A stretch of DNA of 64,000 nucleotides from Xiphydria camelus (lineage: Eukaryota; Arthropoda; Insecta; Hymenoptera; Xiphydriidae): NCBI GenBank assembly GCA_963678675.1, contig OY783191.1:24262955-24326954 (forward strand), given 5' to 3'. Made by a program: the position numbers and the translations under genes. Positions within the stretch are counted from its first letter, which is position 1; every line of letters starts with the position of its first letter. This document shows, piece after piece, positions 32,575 to 43,855 of the stretch. The notes below the pieces were generated by a model. It saw only the letters and a program-made list of their open reading frames with translations. It was not told the origin of the DNA and made no database searches.

Positions 32575-33450
32575 TCAAGAGACACGGTAGTGTCTCGCGG
32601 CATGTTCATTCAAGTCGTCAGAACGACGCCGCCAACGCTATCGCCGCGAGCACCCGTGTATCTTTACAGGAAAAATGTCTGCCCCCTTCACCCCTCATTT
32701 TTAACATCGAATTTTCTCAATAAATATACGGTTATAACCAAAACTATGCTTAGTCACGCCATATAAATCGACTATTCTCTATCGATAGAGACCAGAGTAA
32801 ATGTTGTAAATTACATATTAACAGAGATTTTTCCTTAGCAACGCGAAGCCACGCCCCTCGCGCCTCGAAGTCGAGAATCCGATTTCTCGGGCGATATATA
32901 TATGTCAAAATCTCACAAAATTTCCGCCTGTCTTCGGCGATATTCGGCCATCGTCGGAAATGTGTACACAGATGCGGCCACACGCATATGCCATCAAATG
33001 TATGTGAGAGTGTGTGAGAGAATATATTCCTTGAATGTTTTGTTGTTTTTCAAAATTAATAAAATATTTGCATTCGAGAAACGATTTCCCTCGCATTTTT
33101 TCGATCCTCGGACGCGCTTGTTAATAAAAAGTAAAAATTCAGTGTAATCGGAGTAGTGAATCTCAATAGTGGTGAATGTGACAGACGCTCCGTATAGTTT
33201 AATAATCGTTTGTATTTTTTTCGAATATCGAGATAGAGTGAACGCGGATGCAGTGATATTCTTCTCTAGTTGCCTGTGCATCAAGAAAGGAGCAGGAAAG
33301 GAGACGGTCTCAGAAGAATTGCCATCTGACAGCTTTAACCTCACTTTCACAATGGAAGGACAATATCTTTGTGTTCGTTCTATTTTTTGTTTTCAGGGTC
33401 ATGCGAGCACGGGAAAAATCGAAGGTTTTTTTTCTCATTGTCAGTCATCA
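32575..33450 (+). mobile_element. D element, plus copy 2
   Basis: Complete from TCAAGAGACACGGTAGTGTC to the TTTTCAGGGTCATGCGAGCA end, with small indels against 25149-25977 and a diverged GACGCCGCCAACGCTATC start. Confidence 0.85.
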
Positions 33451-34189
33451 ATACAAGCCGTGGCAGAATAGGAGATGAAATGGAATTGGATCACAATAAT
33501 CAAGTAATTACTTTATCACTATTTTTCTCTATCGATATATTTCCTCTTTCGTACTATCACAAGTTCCAATTTACACGCCGACCTGTCAAACCTGAAGTGT
33601 ACACGTACCTCACTTCTATTTCATCTCTTCTTCGTCTCCGGTGTAACGACCGTCAATGATGAATTACTGATACCGATTAGGCAAATAAGTGCTGAATAAC
33701 GTAGTATAATACGAAAGAGGAAATATATCATTTTTAATAATTCTGTCATCATTAGAATAGAATTGATTAACTCAGATATAGTTGTTTAATTTCTACGCTC
33801 GAGTAAGTTCGGTATATTTTAAATAGTGAAATGCTGCATATGATTATGTAATTTACAATTTGTTACAGATCGTATGCAAACCCGAGGAGGTTTCTTTCGA
33901 ACAAGGGATCATCCACCTGTTGTTCTAACAAGAACCAGTTGCATTCATTGCATTTGACAGGTCGGTATATAAATTGGTTCTTAATTTTTACGCTGAGTAA
34001 GTTCGGTATATTTTAAAAGAGTGAAATGCTGCATATAATTGTGTAATTTACAATTTGTTACAGATCGTTTGCGAACCCAAGGAAGTTTCTTTCCAACGAG
34101 GGATTATCCACTTGTTGTTCCAACCACAACCAGTCGCATTCATTGCATTTGACAGGTCGGTATATAAATTGGTAGTATATAATACGAAA
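33451..34189 (+). repeat. Half P, then tandem copies of the exon-like junction
   Basis: After a half P and end sequence, the block GGTATATTTTAAA...TTTGTTACAGATCGTATGCAAACC...TTGACAGGTCGGTATATAAATTGG occurs at about 33800 and 33995 (period 194), and again in the following Q at about 34280. The first two copies have indels in the exon-like block. Confidence 0.7.
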
Positions 34190-35029
34190 GAGGAAATATA
34201 TCATTTTTCTTAATTCTGTCATTATTAGAATTGGTTAACTTAGATTAATATAATCTTAGTTTCTACGTTTAGTTAGTTCAGTATATTTTAAATTGTTTGT
34301 GTTATTTACAATTTGTTACAGATCGTATGCGAACCCGAGGGGGTTTCTTTCGAACGAGGGATCTTCCACTTGTTGTTCTAAGAACCTGCTGCTTTGATTC
34401 ATTCGGCGACCTGGATCTGTTGTCTCGAGTGCATGGACGTATGTCACTTTAAATGGATGAATATCCTTTAATATCCTCCGAACCGTAGACTTGCTAATCT
34501 CTAATTCTAACTTTTCTTGCCATAGCCCGAATATTCGTTCGAGGGTTATTCCTTACTCTTTCTAGCAGAGCATCGATATTTTGCTGCATCTATTTTCTTT
34601 TGGAACTTCCTAAAATAATTATAAAAACCCTATATAATTCAGCCCGAACAAGTACAATCTTATCGGACTATACCTTATCGGGGAGATCTTTCAACGTAAT
34701 GATTCCGAAATGCTTCTATGCTGTTTTGCAACATTCGCGAATTTATCGAAAAATATATATTATGAGTAAAGGAATGTTTCTAACATACGGTAGTGTTCAC
34801 GAATATTGTAAAATATCGCAGGAATGTTACAGAAAAGTTACTTGCAAGAACGTGCTTTGTGGGGTGCAAATGATGATATTTTGTAATCCATCGTTACACC
34901 AGAGGCGAAGAAGAGATGAAATAGAAGTGAGGTATATGTACACTTCACGTTTGACAGGTCGGTATATAAATTGAAACTTGTGATTGTATAATACGAAAGA
35001 GGAAAAACTTATATCGATAAAGAAAAAAA
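34190..35029 (-). mobile_element. Q element, copy 3 (minus)
   Basis: Diverged from copies 1 and 2. Exon-like block at about 34318-34480. Its end sequence (CGATAAAGAAAAAAAAAA) is broken by the nested MITE/Helitron insertion at about 35031. Confidence 0.75.
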
Positions 35030-35059
35030 AAAGGTGTGAGTGCCGTTGTACTCACGGAG

Positions 35060-36201
35060 GATGTGTAAACATCTTACAATTATCTGCGGTCCGAGTTTAA
35101 TTGGGGAATATGACGTCGTAGTTCGACATAAAGAAGTTTAATTTTTTCTATAATAAAATATTTATTATTATATTATATTTATAACTTACTAGCAGCCCGT
35201 CCCGGCTTCGCACGGGTAGATTGTGGATTGATTTTGTCCGTCCACCATTGCTTAAATACATTTTTAATACAAAACTTTTAGTATTTTTCCCGGGCTACGC
35301 AATGGTCATATTGGATTTGACCTTGACCATGACCTTCAAGGTTATATCAAGGTCAAATTAATTTTTTTCACGTTCAAATGTGTCCGTGACCATTTTTTTC
35401 ATGTTACCTTTATTGTCAGCGGAGGTCAAATTTAGGTCAAGTATAGTTCGACTTTTTGAACACCCTGTATAAGATTTACTAACTCAGAAACCTTCGCGGG
35501 CATGCGTCCAACCATTTCCCAACTTTTCATCGCAATCGGATGAACGGTTTAGGAAGGCATAATAATCATCAGTACCGGTACTTTTTGAACACCTTTTATA
35601 AGATTTACTAGCTCAGAAACATTCGCGGGCATGCGTCCAACCATTTCCCAAAGTTTCATCGCAATCGGATGAACGGTTTAGGAAGGCATAATAATCATCC
35701 GTACCGGTACTTTTTGAACACCCTGTATAAAATTTACTAACTCAAACCTTCGCGGATATGCGTCCAACTGTTCCCCAAATTTTCGTCGCAATCGGATGAA
35801 CGGTTTAGGAAGGCATAATAATCATCAGTACCGGTACTTTTTGAACACCCTGTATAAGATTTAATAACTCAGAAACCTTCGCGGGCATGTGTCCAGCCAT
35901 TCCCCAAAGTTTCATCGCAATCGGATGAACGGTTTAGGAAGGCATTTGATATTACTTTAAAGGTCACGGTCAAGGTCAAATCCAATACGACCACTGGGTA
36001 GCCACGGGAAAATCCTTAAAGTTTTGTATTAAACATTTTTCTCTAAAATGTTTTCCCGTTGAGATAATCCAGCTTGCGCGAATAGTATGCGCAGTAGCGC
36101 CACACACACGCTGACGCAGTCACATGTACACGGCTTACGTCTGACGCTCGATTTCCCAGGAGGGTCCCACCGTAGAGCCATAGCATAGATGTTTACACAT
36201 C
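35060..36201. mobile_element. MITE carrying a nested Helitron-like element, copy 2 (inverted)
   Basis: Ends GATGTGTAAACATC (35060-35073) and GATGTTTACACATC (36188-36201); opposite orientation to copy 1. The ~30 bases before it (GTGTGAGTGCCGTTGTACTC) match those after copy 1, so the duplicated unit is larger than the MITE on one side only. Confidence 0.65.
35189..36189 (-). mobile_element. Non-autonomous Helitron-like element, copy 2
   Basis: Minus-strand equivalent of 25990-27118, with CTAG at 35189-35192 and the TC start at 36188-36189. Four 129-bp units (about 35455-35950) in place of five. Confidence 0.65.
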
Positions 36202-36207
36202 AAAAAT

Positions 36208-36394
36208 AAAGTAGTTGCTCTATTATTGTAATCCAATTCCATTATATCCCTTATTTTTCTGCCACGACTTTGATTGTTGATAGTGGATGGATCAACCAAT
36301 AAATTTGATTTTTCTTCGCTATCAGCAATTAAAGTCGTGGCAGAAAAATAAGGGATACGATGTTATTGGATTACAATAATGAAGTAAATACTTT
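36208..36394. repeat. P hairpin, copy 6
   Basis: Full hairpin directly after the nested insertion; the insertion sits in the A-rich DNA where the shared end sequence should be. Confidence 0.9.
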
Positions 36395-36775
36395 ATTATT
36401 ATTTTATTATTTTTTCTTTATCGATATGTTTTTCCTCTTTCATATTATACTATCACAAGTTTCAATTTATATACCGACCTGTCAAACGTGAAGTGTACAT
36501 ATATGTACCTCACTTCTATTTCATCTCTTCTTTGCCTTTGGTGTAACGATGGAAATTACAAAATATCATCATTTACACCCCGCAAAGCACGTTTTTCAAG
36601 CAACTTTTCTGTAACATTCCTGCGATATTTTACAATATTCGTGAACATTACCGTATGTTTGAAACATTCCTTTACTCATAATATATATTTTTCGATAAAT
36701 TCGAGAATGTTGCAAAACAGCATAGAAGCATTTCGGAATCATTACGTTGAAAGATCTCCTCGATAAGGGGTTGGT
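36395..36775 (+). mobile_element. Q element, copy 4 (truncated)
   Basis: Starts with the shared end sequence and stops at GATCTCCTCGATAAGG, where unrelated DNA with the protease fragment begins. Confidence 0.75.
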
Positions 36776-37001
36776 GTGAGGGTGGTATACATTTTTTTTC
36801 TTCAGAAATTGTTTAATGTGATCATATCTTTCGCGACTAAAAGCTGCAGCTTGTTGATATCATTTTTGTTTGTTTGTTGAAATCTCATTTTTTAGGCAGG
36901 TAAGGATCGCCTTTCTTTCTCGACCCACCATTTTACATTTGGAAAATGTTTTTTTGGGGGGGGGGGGTTTCTTTTACTTAATGTGATTTTGTACTTTGGT
37001 G
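36776..37001. other. Boundary segment with a poly-G run
   Basis: A pyrimidine-rich stretch (CATTTTTTTTCTTCAG) and a run of about 15 G at 36953-36967. It may be the 3' flank of the minus-strand protease piece; no frame. Confidence 0.5.
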
Positions 37002-37773
37002 TCACGGCCAAAACCATATTCGACAAATTACCTGATGCACTTTCTTTTTGTCAGAATATAAAGGAAAATGCGTGATTGTGCGATGGGTCAAAATGTTCAG
37101 TAAGTGACAGCGCATACTTTCTGTACAGTAGAATAATGTTTCAGGTTTCTTGCCTAAAATTAATGACACAGCGAACGCAATAGCAAATAAACCACAGTCA
37201 GTATTATTTTCTTGTCTTTGAACTTTCGGAAATCGTATGTTGTCAAGATTGAAATCAGGATATAATCGTTGGAGAAAAATTTTCTGATGTTCATCGATGT
37301 TGCTATTATTCAACGAATCATAAATTAATAATTGATCTTGGCGGCAATCGTAGTAACTGCATACCCAGTGATTTAGAGAAGGCAAAATTTGTATATGTGT
37401 GATCAGTTTGCGAAGGCACCGGAAAAATTTTAGCAGGTTTTTGGATGTAAATGGTGTCGTAAGGCATGTATTGAGTACTATTCTGGACAATAAAAGAAAA
37501 AACACTCATGTGTTTGTCATTAAGACATTCACCGGTCTCAATTTTCTGTATTTCTTCTCGTTGAAGAAGTAGAAGATCCAATTGTGGTAATTTTTGCCAC
37601 GTTACTACTCTTTTAGTGAACCTTCTCACCACTTGTTGCGAAGCATACGAATGTTCAGATAAAATGTCATTCTGAGAATTTGGTATTGATTGTTGCTCTT
37701 CACCGGTTTCTACGGGATCACTGAGGTGTATGCGATAAAAAGAAGAATGATCAACGTCCATCGTACCAATCAA
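37002..37773 (-). pseudogene. Ulp1-type (C48) cysteine protease fragment, frameshifted
   Basis: On the minus strand the upstream frame (37773 to about 37420) holds the LNDKHMSVF block, where Ulp1 proteases begin their catalytic domain. The downstream frame (about 37430 to 37002) holds IQILPSLNHWVC (catalytic His near 37369), LLIYDSLN (Asp), RQENNTDCGLFA (Gln and catalytic Cys near 37195). The order His-Asp-Gln-Cys is that of SUMO/NEDD8-type proteases. The domain is near full length, but a frameshift near 37420 separates its start from its active site. Such proteases are common in eukaryotic DNA transposons, and its place among repeats fits this better than a host deSUMOylase. No transposase is adjacent. 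Upstream (plus-strand right) lies a tandem duplication with matching-strand coding-like pieces. Confidence 0.75.
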
Positions 37774-37792
37774 TAGCTCTCTTTATTTTTTA

Positions 37793-38488
37793 GACTTATC
37801 ATTGACATCGACACAGATACAAAAATCTAAGCCAGCGTAACATCTATAGATTATTTTGAAGTTACGAAACTGAAAGAATCATTATGAACAGCAACGATAT
37901 GTGTAGCATTGTCGAGCGTCTTGGTCTTGATATTCCATCGATTTCCAGGACTTACCAACGCAATATTAGTATGCTTCGCATCCCTTACAGTAACTACATC
38001 GTGTGTTCTTCCTCTATCAGCGTCTGTTTTTCATCATCGTCAAAGTTCATGTACCATTTAACTATTTAGCCAGTCGAGTCTTTCCAGCTCTGTTTTGAAT
38101 TAGGATGAATCGTATCTGTCAAACAGAATTCCACTTTTTAGGCTTATCATTGACATCGACACAGATACAAAAATATAAGCCAGTGTAACGTCTATAGATT
38201 ATTTTGAAGTTACTAAACTGAACGAATCGTTAGGAATAGCAACGATACGCGTATCATTGTCGAGCGTCTTGGTCTTGATATTCCATCGAGTTCCAGGACT
38301 TACCTCCACAAAATTAGTACGAGTATGTTTCGCATCCCTTACAGTAATTATACCGCGTGTACTTCTTCTATCAGCTTCTGTTTTTCATCATCGTCAAAGT
38401 TCATGTACCATTTAACCATTTAGCCAGTCGAGTCTTTCCCCAGCTCTGTTTTGAATTAGAATGAATCGTATCTGTCAAACGGAATTTG
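37793..38488 (-). repeat. 348-bp tandem duplication with coding-like minus strand
   Basis: Units begin CTTATCATTGACATCGACAC at 37794 and 38142. On the minus strand both copies keep the same frame around VSPGTRWNIKTKTLDN and end with SFS(L/F)VTSK and a stop, while a second frame holds NFDDDEKQKLIEEVHA. A splice-donor-like GGTAAGTCC lies between. Changes between units are partly conservative (for example TRIVAI versus THIVAV). This suggests an exon upstream of the protease piece that was duplicated. Product unknown. Confidence 0.6.
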
Positions 38489-38630
38489 CGGTTGCAAATT
38501 TCTCCTTTCGTTTCCAGATTATCGTTTATTATTCAAATATATGCCATTATTTTGTCGGATCGTTACGGTTGACAGATGATAGATAATCAATGCTTCGAGA
38601 GGCACTGTTTTACCAGCATAGCAGACGGAA

Positions 38631-39051
38631 TACCGCATCTCCGAGCCCAAACCGCTCAAGCGCTGATACCTATGGCCGATAACTTGAAATTTTTTTTCGG
38701 CAGTGTTTGCCGACGGTTAAAAATTGGATAGTTAGAGATGAATTGAGAAGAGTGCGCTGTGTGTACTGCGTGAGAGCGAAAAGTGTCAAACGTCTGATTT
38801 CCCGATAGCTGTCAATTCGGGAGATCGAAGTGTTTCGTCTATTATTCAATACTTCGATCTCTCGAATTGACAGCTATCGAGAAATCAGACCTTCGACACT
38901 TTTTGCTCTCACGCAGTACACACAGCGTACTCTTCTCAAGCCATCTCTAACTATCAAATTTTCAACCGTCGGCAAACACTGCCGAAAACAAATTTCAAGT
39001 TATCGGCCATAGGTATCGGCGCTTGAGCGGTTTGGGCTCGGACATGCGGTA
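38631..39051. mobile_element. N element, near-perfect 421-bp palindrome
   Basis: Left arm from TACCGCATCTCCGAGCCCAA and its reverse complement ending at 39051; arms of about 200 bases with a ~16-base loop near 38843. The inner arm holds GATCTCTCGAATTGACAGCT. N fragments occur near 4880, 22050, 23850 and 62300. Confidence 0.85.
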
Positions 39052-39386
39052 GCGATCTCGCATCAAGCTATCGGAGAAAACGCCATCTGTGTGAAACTCA
39101 TGACACTAAAAAACACGGGTTTCGGAACGGGTTTTATAATTGTTAAATACGGAGAATGTTTTCAAGTACGATAATAAACATTAACAAGCATCTTTAACGC
39201 GTGTCTTGGCAATATTCATATACATATGATATGAGAAGAGCATTTTTTATAGCGCCTGCTGGTAGTGAAATATCGTATAGGTTAAATTTCCGTTCTTTAC
39301 TGTAAATAAGGATCTGCTGTTTGCCATGGCTATCGCTCTTTCTCTCTCGACCAGGCGAACTAGCGTTCGCCTTAATTTCAGCGGTG
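39052..39386. other. Unassigned spacer with an 8-bp perfect stem
   Basis: Little repeated sequence. AGGCGAAC and GTTCGCCT (39353-39372) pair with a 4-base TAGC loop beside the G arm. No gene. Confidence 0.5.
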
Positions 39387-39825
39387 CATGCAAAAGGATT
39401 TCTTGAAACTATTCCAACGTCTCGAGTTAATATGTAACAACATATATACTGTCATAAGTGGTACCTTTATATGTGATTAAACAATTTGCCACGGATATTG
39501 GAAGAGTATACTTAGAGTTAAAGGTAAAATGTCTACATGTGGATTTCTGTAGACGACCAAAATATAAGAAAAATCCGATGGCCTGTAAATTCGAAAGCGG
39601 TATGTTTTATTTCTCCAAAATACTAAGGCAAAGTGAAAAATATAAGGGCACTCTAGTTTATAAATCCCTTTCAAAATATCACGAGAATAAATCAAAAGTA
39701 ACGTAGTTATAATTAATTAGCTCGTATGGGTATAAAATGTGAGGCTTTAATTTTGTGGTAATAAAAAGCTATTCTCCTACATGTACGTATTCTCCTCATG
39801 AATAAATTCCAAAAAGTAGTGAAAT

Positions 39826-40554
39826 CCCCCCACAAAAACAGATTCTCTGTAAAAAAAAGGCGGCATGTTCATTCAGTGCAAACCAAAATTGATACGTAAA
39901 ATACTCTCCAAAAAAGATTTGAAATCAATTAAGATCGCCATGTTCAAGATTTATATTTAAAAAGTAAAAGGCATCATTTGAAAGGAAAATTATTGTAAAT
40001 CAGGTTACTAAAAAATTCGACTAAAAAAATTTATAACAAAATTTTAATAAAAAAGAACGCCGCGTTTTTTCCTTCAAAATAAAAAATTCAGACAAAGAAT
40101 TATATTCGATGTTTATGCACTTATGATTTTAAATAAATTCATACACTCATATGATACCACCAGTATACCGAACGTCGCACGGGAAACCGATCAGGCGGAG
40201 GCCTTCTGAATTTCTCTGAATTTGACTTCGGCAGTGCAATTTATGAATCACTCTAGCACCGTCCAAGCACTACCAATTATTCGGCATAGTGGACAAAATA
40301 TGAAAACTTAAACGCGGCAAGTTCTTTTTTATTAAAATTTTTTAATAAATTTTTTTAGTCGAATATTTTTTAGTAACTTGATTTACAATAATTTTCATTT
40401 CAAATGATGCCTTTTACTTTTAATACATAAATCTTAAACATGGCGATCTTAATTGATTTCAAATCTTTTTTGGAGAGTATTTTAAGTATCAATTTTTGTT
40501 GGCACTGAATGAACATGCCGCCTTTTTTTACAGAGAATCTGTTTCTGTGGGGGG
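39826..40554. mobile_element. F element, copy 4
   Basis: Full copy, both ends with C/G runs of six or seven and symmetrical GTAGTGAAAT flanks that belong to the G arms. Confidence 0.85.
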
Positions 40555-40943
40555 ATTTCACTACTTTTTGGAATTTATTCATGAGAAAGATACGTACATG
40601 TAGAAGAATAGCTTTTTATTACCACAAAATTAAAGTCTCACATTTTATACAGATACGAGCCAATTAATTATAACTACGTTACTTTTGATTTATTCTCGTG
40701 ATATTTTGGAAGGGATTTATAGACTAGAGAGCCCTTATATTTTTCACTTTGCCTTAGTATTTTGGAGAAATAAAACATATACCGCTTTCGAATTTACAGG
40801 CCATCGGATTTTTCTTATATTTTGGTCGTCTACAGAAATCCATGAAGACGTTTTACCTTGAACTCTCTCTCTCTAAGTCTACTCTTCCAATGACCATGAA
40901 TTGTTTCATCACATATAAAGATACCACTTATGACAGTATATAT

Positions 40944-41196
40944 CGTCCCCTTCCTGCAAAAAGTCACTAACTAACATATTTTGTAAAATTCACATAACTG
41001 GACCTAGTAGCGCTTAATTTTATTAAATCTTTACATGTGGTAAAACTCACTAAGTGCTAAATGCGTTGGAAGTGAGCATGCGCGCATCATAAAAAGTCAT
41101 TAACCGAAATATAATACCGATATTATAGAGCAGAAACTACCTACTAAGTCAGTTGATGATAAATGTTAGTTAGTGACTTTTTGCAGGAAGGGGACG
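40944..41196. mobile_element. 253-bp MITE in the right G arm
   Basis: Inverted ends of about 32 bases start CGTCCCCTTCCTGCAAAAAG and mirror at 41196. Other G copies read across this site without it (CAGTATATATGTTGTTAC). AT is present on both sides; the exact duplication is ambiguous. Confidence 0.8.
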
Positions 41197-41719
41197 ATGT
41201 GTTGTTACATATATATTAACTCAAGACGTCGGAATAGTTTTAAGAAATCCTTTTGCATGCACCGCTGAAATTTCGCCCTTACTCGTAAATAAATTTAATT
41301 TAATTATTACCACATCATTTACAGCTTCGATGCTGACCTTACGACTCATTTCAGTGCGAGTAGAACATTAGTTGCAAATATCATCATAAACATGCCAATG
41401 TGAATAAAAATCATCTATTAACTGTTGCAGATCAAGTATTCCGTTGCGGTGGGCGTCCTGATTGGTCTACTCGCTAAGATGCGTATACGTTTCTTAGCGA
41501 GTAGACCAATCAGGACCCCCACCGCAATGGAATACTTGATCCTGATTGGTCTCTTCGCTGAGTTGCGTGCACGCAAAGATACGAGTGACTCGAGAAAGGC
41601 CCCCCTGATCTCCCGGTAGCTGTCAATTCGGGAGATCAAAGCATCTAACCTCGAAATCAAGTGTACAAGTGATAAAAAATAATTATACGGGTTTCTTCGG
41701 TGAGTTTCCCCAAGTGTTT

Positions 41720-41906
41720 AAAGTAGTTACTCCATTATTGTAATCCAATTCCATTGTATCCCTTATTTTTCTGCCACGACTTTGATTGTTGATAGTGGAT
41801 GAATCAGCCAATAAATTTGATTTTTATTCACTATCAACTATCAAAGTCGTGGCAGAAAAATAAGGGATTCAATGGAATTGGATTACAGTAATGTAGTAAC
41901 TACTTT
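41720..41906. repeat. P hairpin, copy 7
   Basis: Joins G to E in the same order as copy 1, so 41.3-42.8 kb repeats the arrangement at 15.8-17.2 kb. Confidence 0.9.
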
Positions 41907-42862
41907 ATTATTATTTTTTCTTTATCGAAATAGTCCCTCTTTCGTATTATACTATCCCAAGTTCGAATTTATATACCGACCTGTCAAACGTGAAGTGTAC
42001 ATGTACCTCACTTTTATCTCATTAAGTATTACTGCAGACTCTGACATGTCATCTCGTACAGGTGCAACCGAAGAGGACCTAGCTCGTGTCCTGTCCATAA
42101 AAAGATGACTCGATGGACATCGGAGAATGTCAGACTTGTCACCGAGCGCCTATTACCCACTGTACATTTATTGCAATATGCGCTTTTCGTTTCAATTATT
42201 CCTGCTTTAAATAACTTTCACTTCTTTCAATGATTGTGACTAATCGTAGACAAATTATTCCTGCGATGATGTTCCAGTTGCAAAGCATACACTAGCAAGT
42301 CAGCTTACAGCATCCGATGTTTAGTATCAACTTTACCTCTTTTGGAACACCCATCACCTGAGCATAATCACGATTACGTTAATGTAAATCGCAGAATAGA
42401 CCGTGAGCTCGGGCACATTATCGCAGTAGTAGTTCGGTACACCGAATTGCTTTTTAGTTTTAATAGACGAACTTGTCTACGACGAGTCGCTCATATCGAT
42501 CGCTGCCTCCTACCGCGAACAGTTCATAAAAGGTTATTACCTTGAAAGAAGTAAAAGTTATTTAACGCTGGAATAGTTGAATGAAACGAGAAGCGCGTAT
42601 TGCAATTAATGTACCGTGGGTAATAGGCGCTCCGTGACAAGCCGGACATTGTCCGATGTCCATCGAGTCATCTTTTTACGGACAGGACACGAGCTAGATC
42701 CTCTTCGGTTGCACCTGTACGAGATGACGTGTGAGAAAATCGTGAGCCTTCATGAAAATCTTCTAACGTACTCGTTCTGCAGTAATACTTAATGAAATAA
42801 AAGAGAGGTACATGTACACTTCACGTTTGACAGGTCGGTATATAAATTCGAACATGTGTGGG
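41907..42862. mobile_element. E element, copy 2 (truncated at its right end)
   Basis: Matches 16221-17271 up to ATAAATTCGAACATGTGTGGG, where a D element begins without its usual flank. Lacks the segment AGCATTTACCTCTTGTACAA present in copy 1. Confidence 0.8.
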
Positions 42863-43214
42863 ATCAAGAGACACGGCAGTGTCTCGCGGCATGTTCGTTC
42901 AAGTAGTTCCGCGCTCAGACACGACAGCGCTGATGTCGCGAGCACTTGTGTCTCTTTACACCACAAATGTCTGCCCCCTGCACCCCTCAATTTTTACATC
43001 GAATTTTCTCAATAAATATACGGTTTTAACCAAAACTATGCTTAGTTACGCCATATAAATCGACTATTCTCTATCGATAGAGACCAGAGTAAATGTTGTA
43101 AGTTACATATTAACAGAGATTTTTCCTTAGCAACGCGAAGCCACGCCCCTTGCGCCTAAAAGTCGAGAATCCGATTTCTCGGGCGATATATATATGTCAA
43201 AATCTCACAAAAAT
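42863..43214 (+). mobile_element. D element, plus copy 3 (3' part deleted)
   Basis: Present from TCAAGAGACACGGCAGTGTC to ATGTCAAAATCTCACAAAAATT, then jumps directly to a half P (GGAATTGGATCACAAC). About 500 bases of D are missing. Confidence 0.8.
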
Positions 43215-43835
43215 TGGAATTGGATCACAACACACAATCAAGTAATTACTTTATCATTATTTTTTCTCTATCGATATATTTCCTCTTTCGTACTATTACA
43301 AGTTCCAATTTACACACCGACCTGTCAAACCTGAAGTGTACATACCTCACTTCTATTTCATCTGTTCTTCATCTCCGTTGTAACGACAGTCAATGAGGAA
43401 TCACTGATACCGATTAGGGTTCGAGGGTTATTCCTTATTCTTTCTAGCACAGCATCGATATTTTACTGCACCTGTTTTCTTCTGGGACTTCCTAAAATAA
43501 TTATAAAAACCCCATATGATTGTTATTTACAATTTGTTACAGATCGTATGCGAACCCGAGGGGGATTCTTTCGAACGGAGGATCATCCACTTGTTGTTCC
43601 AAGAACCAGTTGCATTAGTTCATTTGGCGAGCTGGATTTGCTGTCTCGAGTGCATGGACGTGTGCCACTTTAAATGGCTATTTTGTAATTTCCATCGTTA
43701 CATCAGAGGCGAAGAAGAGATGAAATAGAAGTGAGGTACATGTACATTTCACGTTTGATAGGTTGGTATATAAATTGGAACTTCTGATAGTATAATACGA
43801 AAGAGGAAATATATCGATAAAGGAAAAATAATAAT
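43215..43835 (+). repeat. Half P, end sequence and short Q variant
   Basis: Same arrangement as 27360-27996. The exon-like block is open on the plus strand from 43516 to 43728 after TTTGTTACAG. Confidence 0.75.
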
Positions 43836-43855
43836 AAAGTAGTTACTACATTATT
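43836..43855. repeat. P hairpin, copy 8, left piece
   Basis: The first 20 bases of a P hairpin; the remainder is at 46346-46525, beyond the retrotransposon. Confidence 0.85.

Larger units (their letters stand above)
39387..41719. mobile_element. G-F-G giant palindrome
   Basis: The G arm runs plus (39387-39825), the F element fills the centre (39826-40554), and the G arm returns in reverse (40555 to about 41290, continuing alone to 41719). It shows that F sits at the axis of a larger palindrome and explains the one-armed copies at 29805 and 49770. A separate MITE (40944-41196) interrupts the right arm. Near 41425-41530 the CCTGATTGG inverted repeat recurs. Confidence 0.85.
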
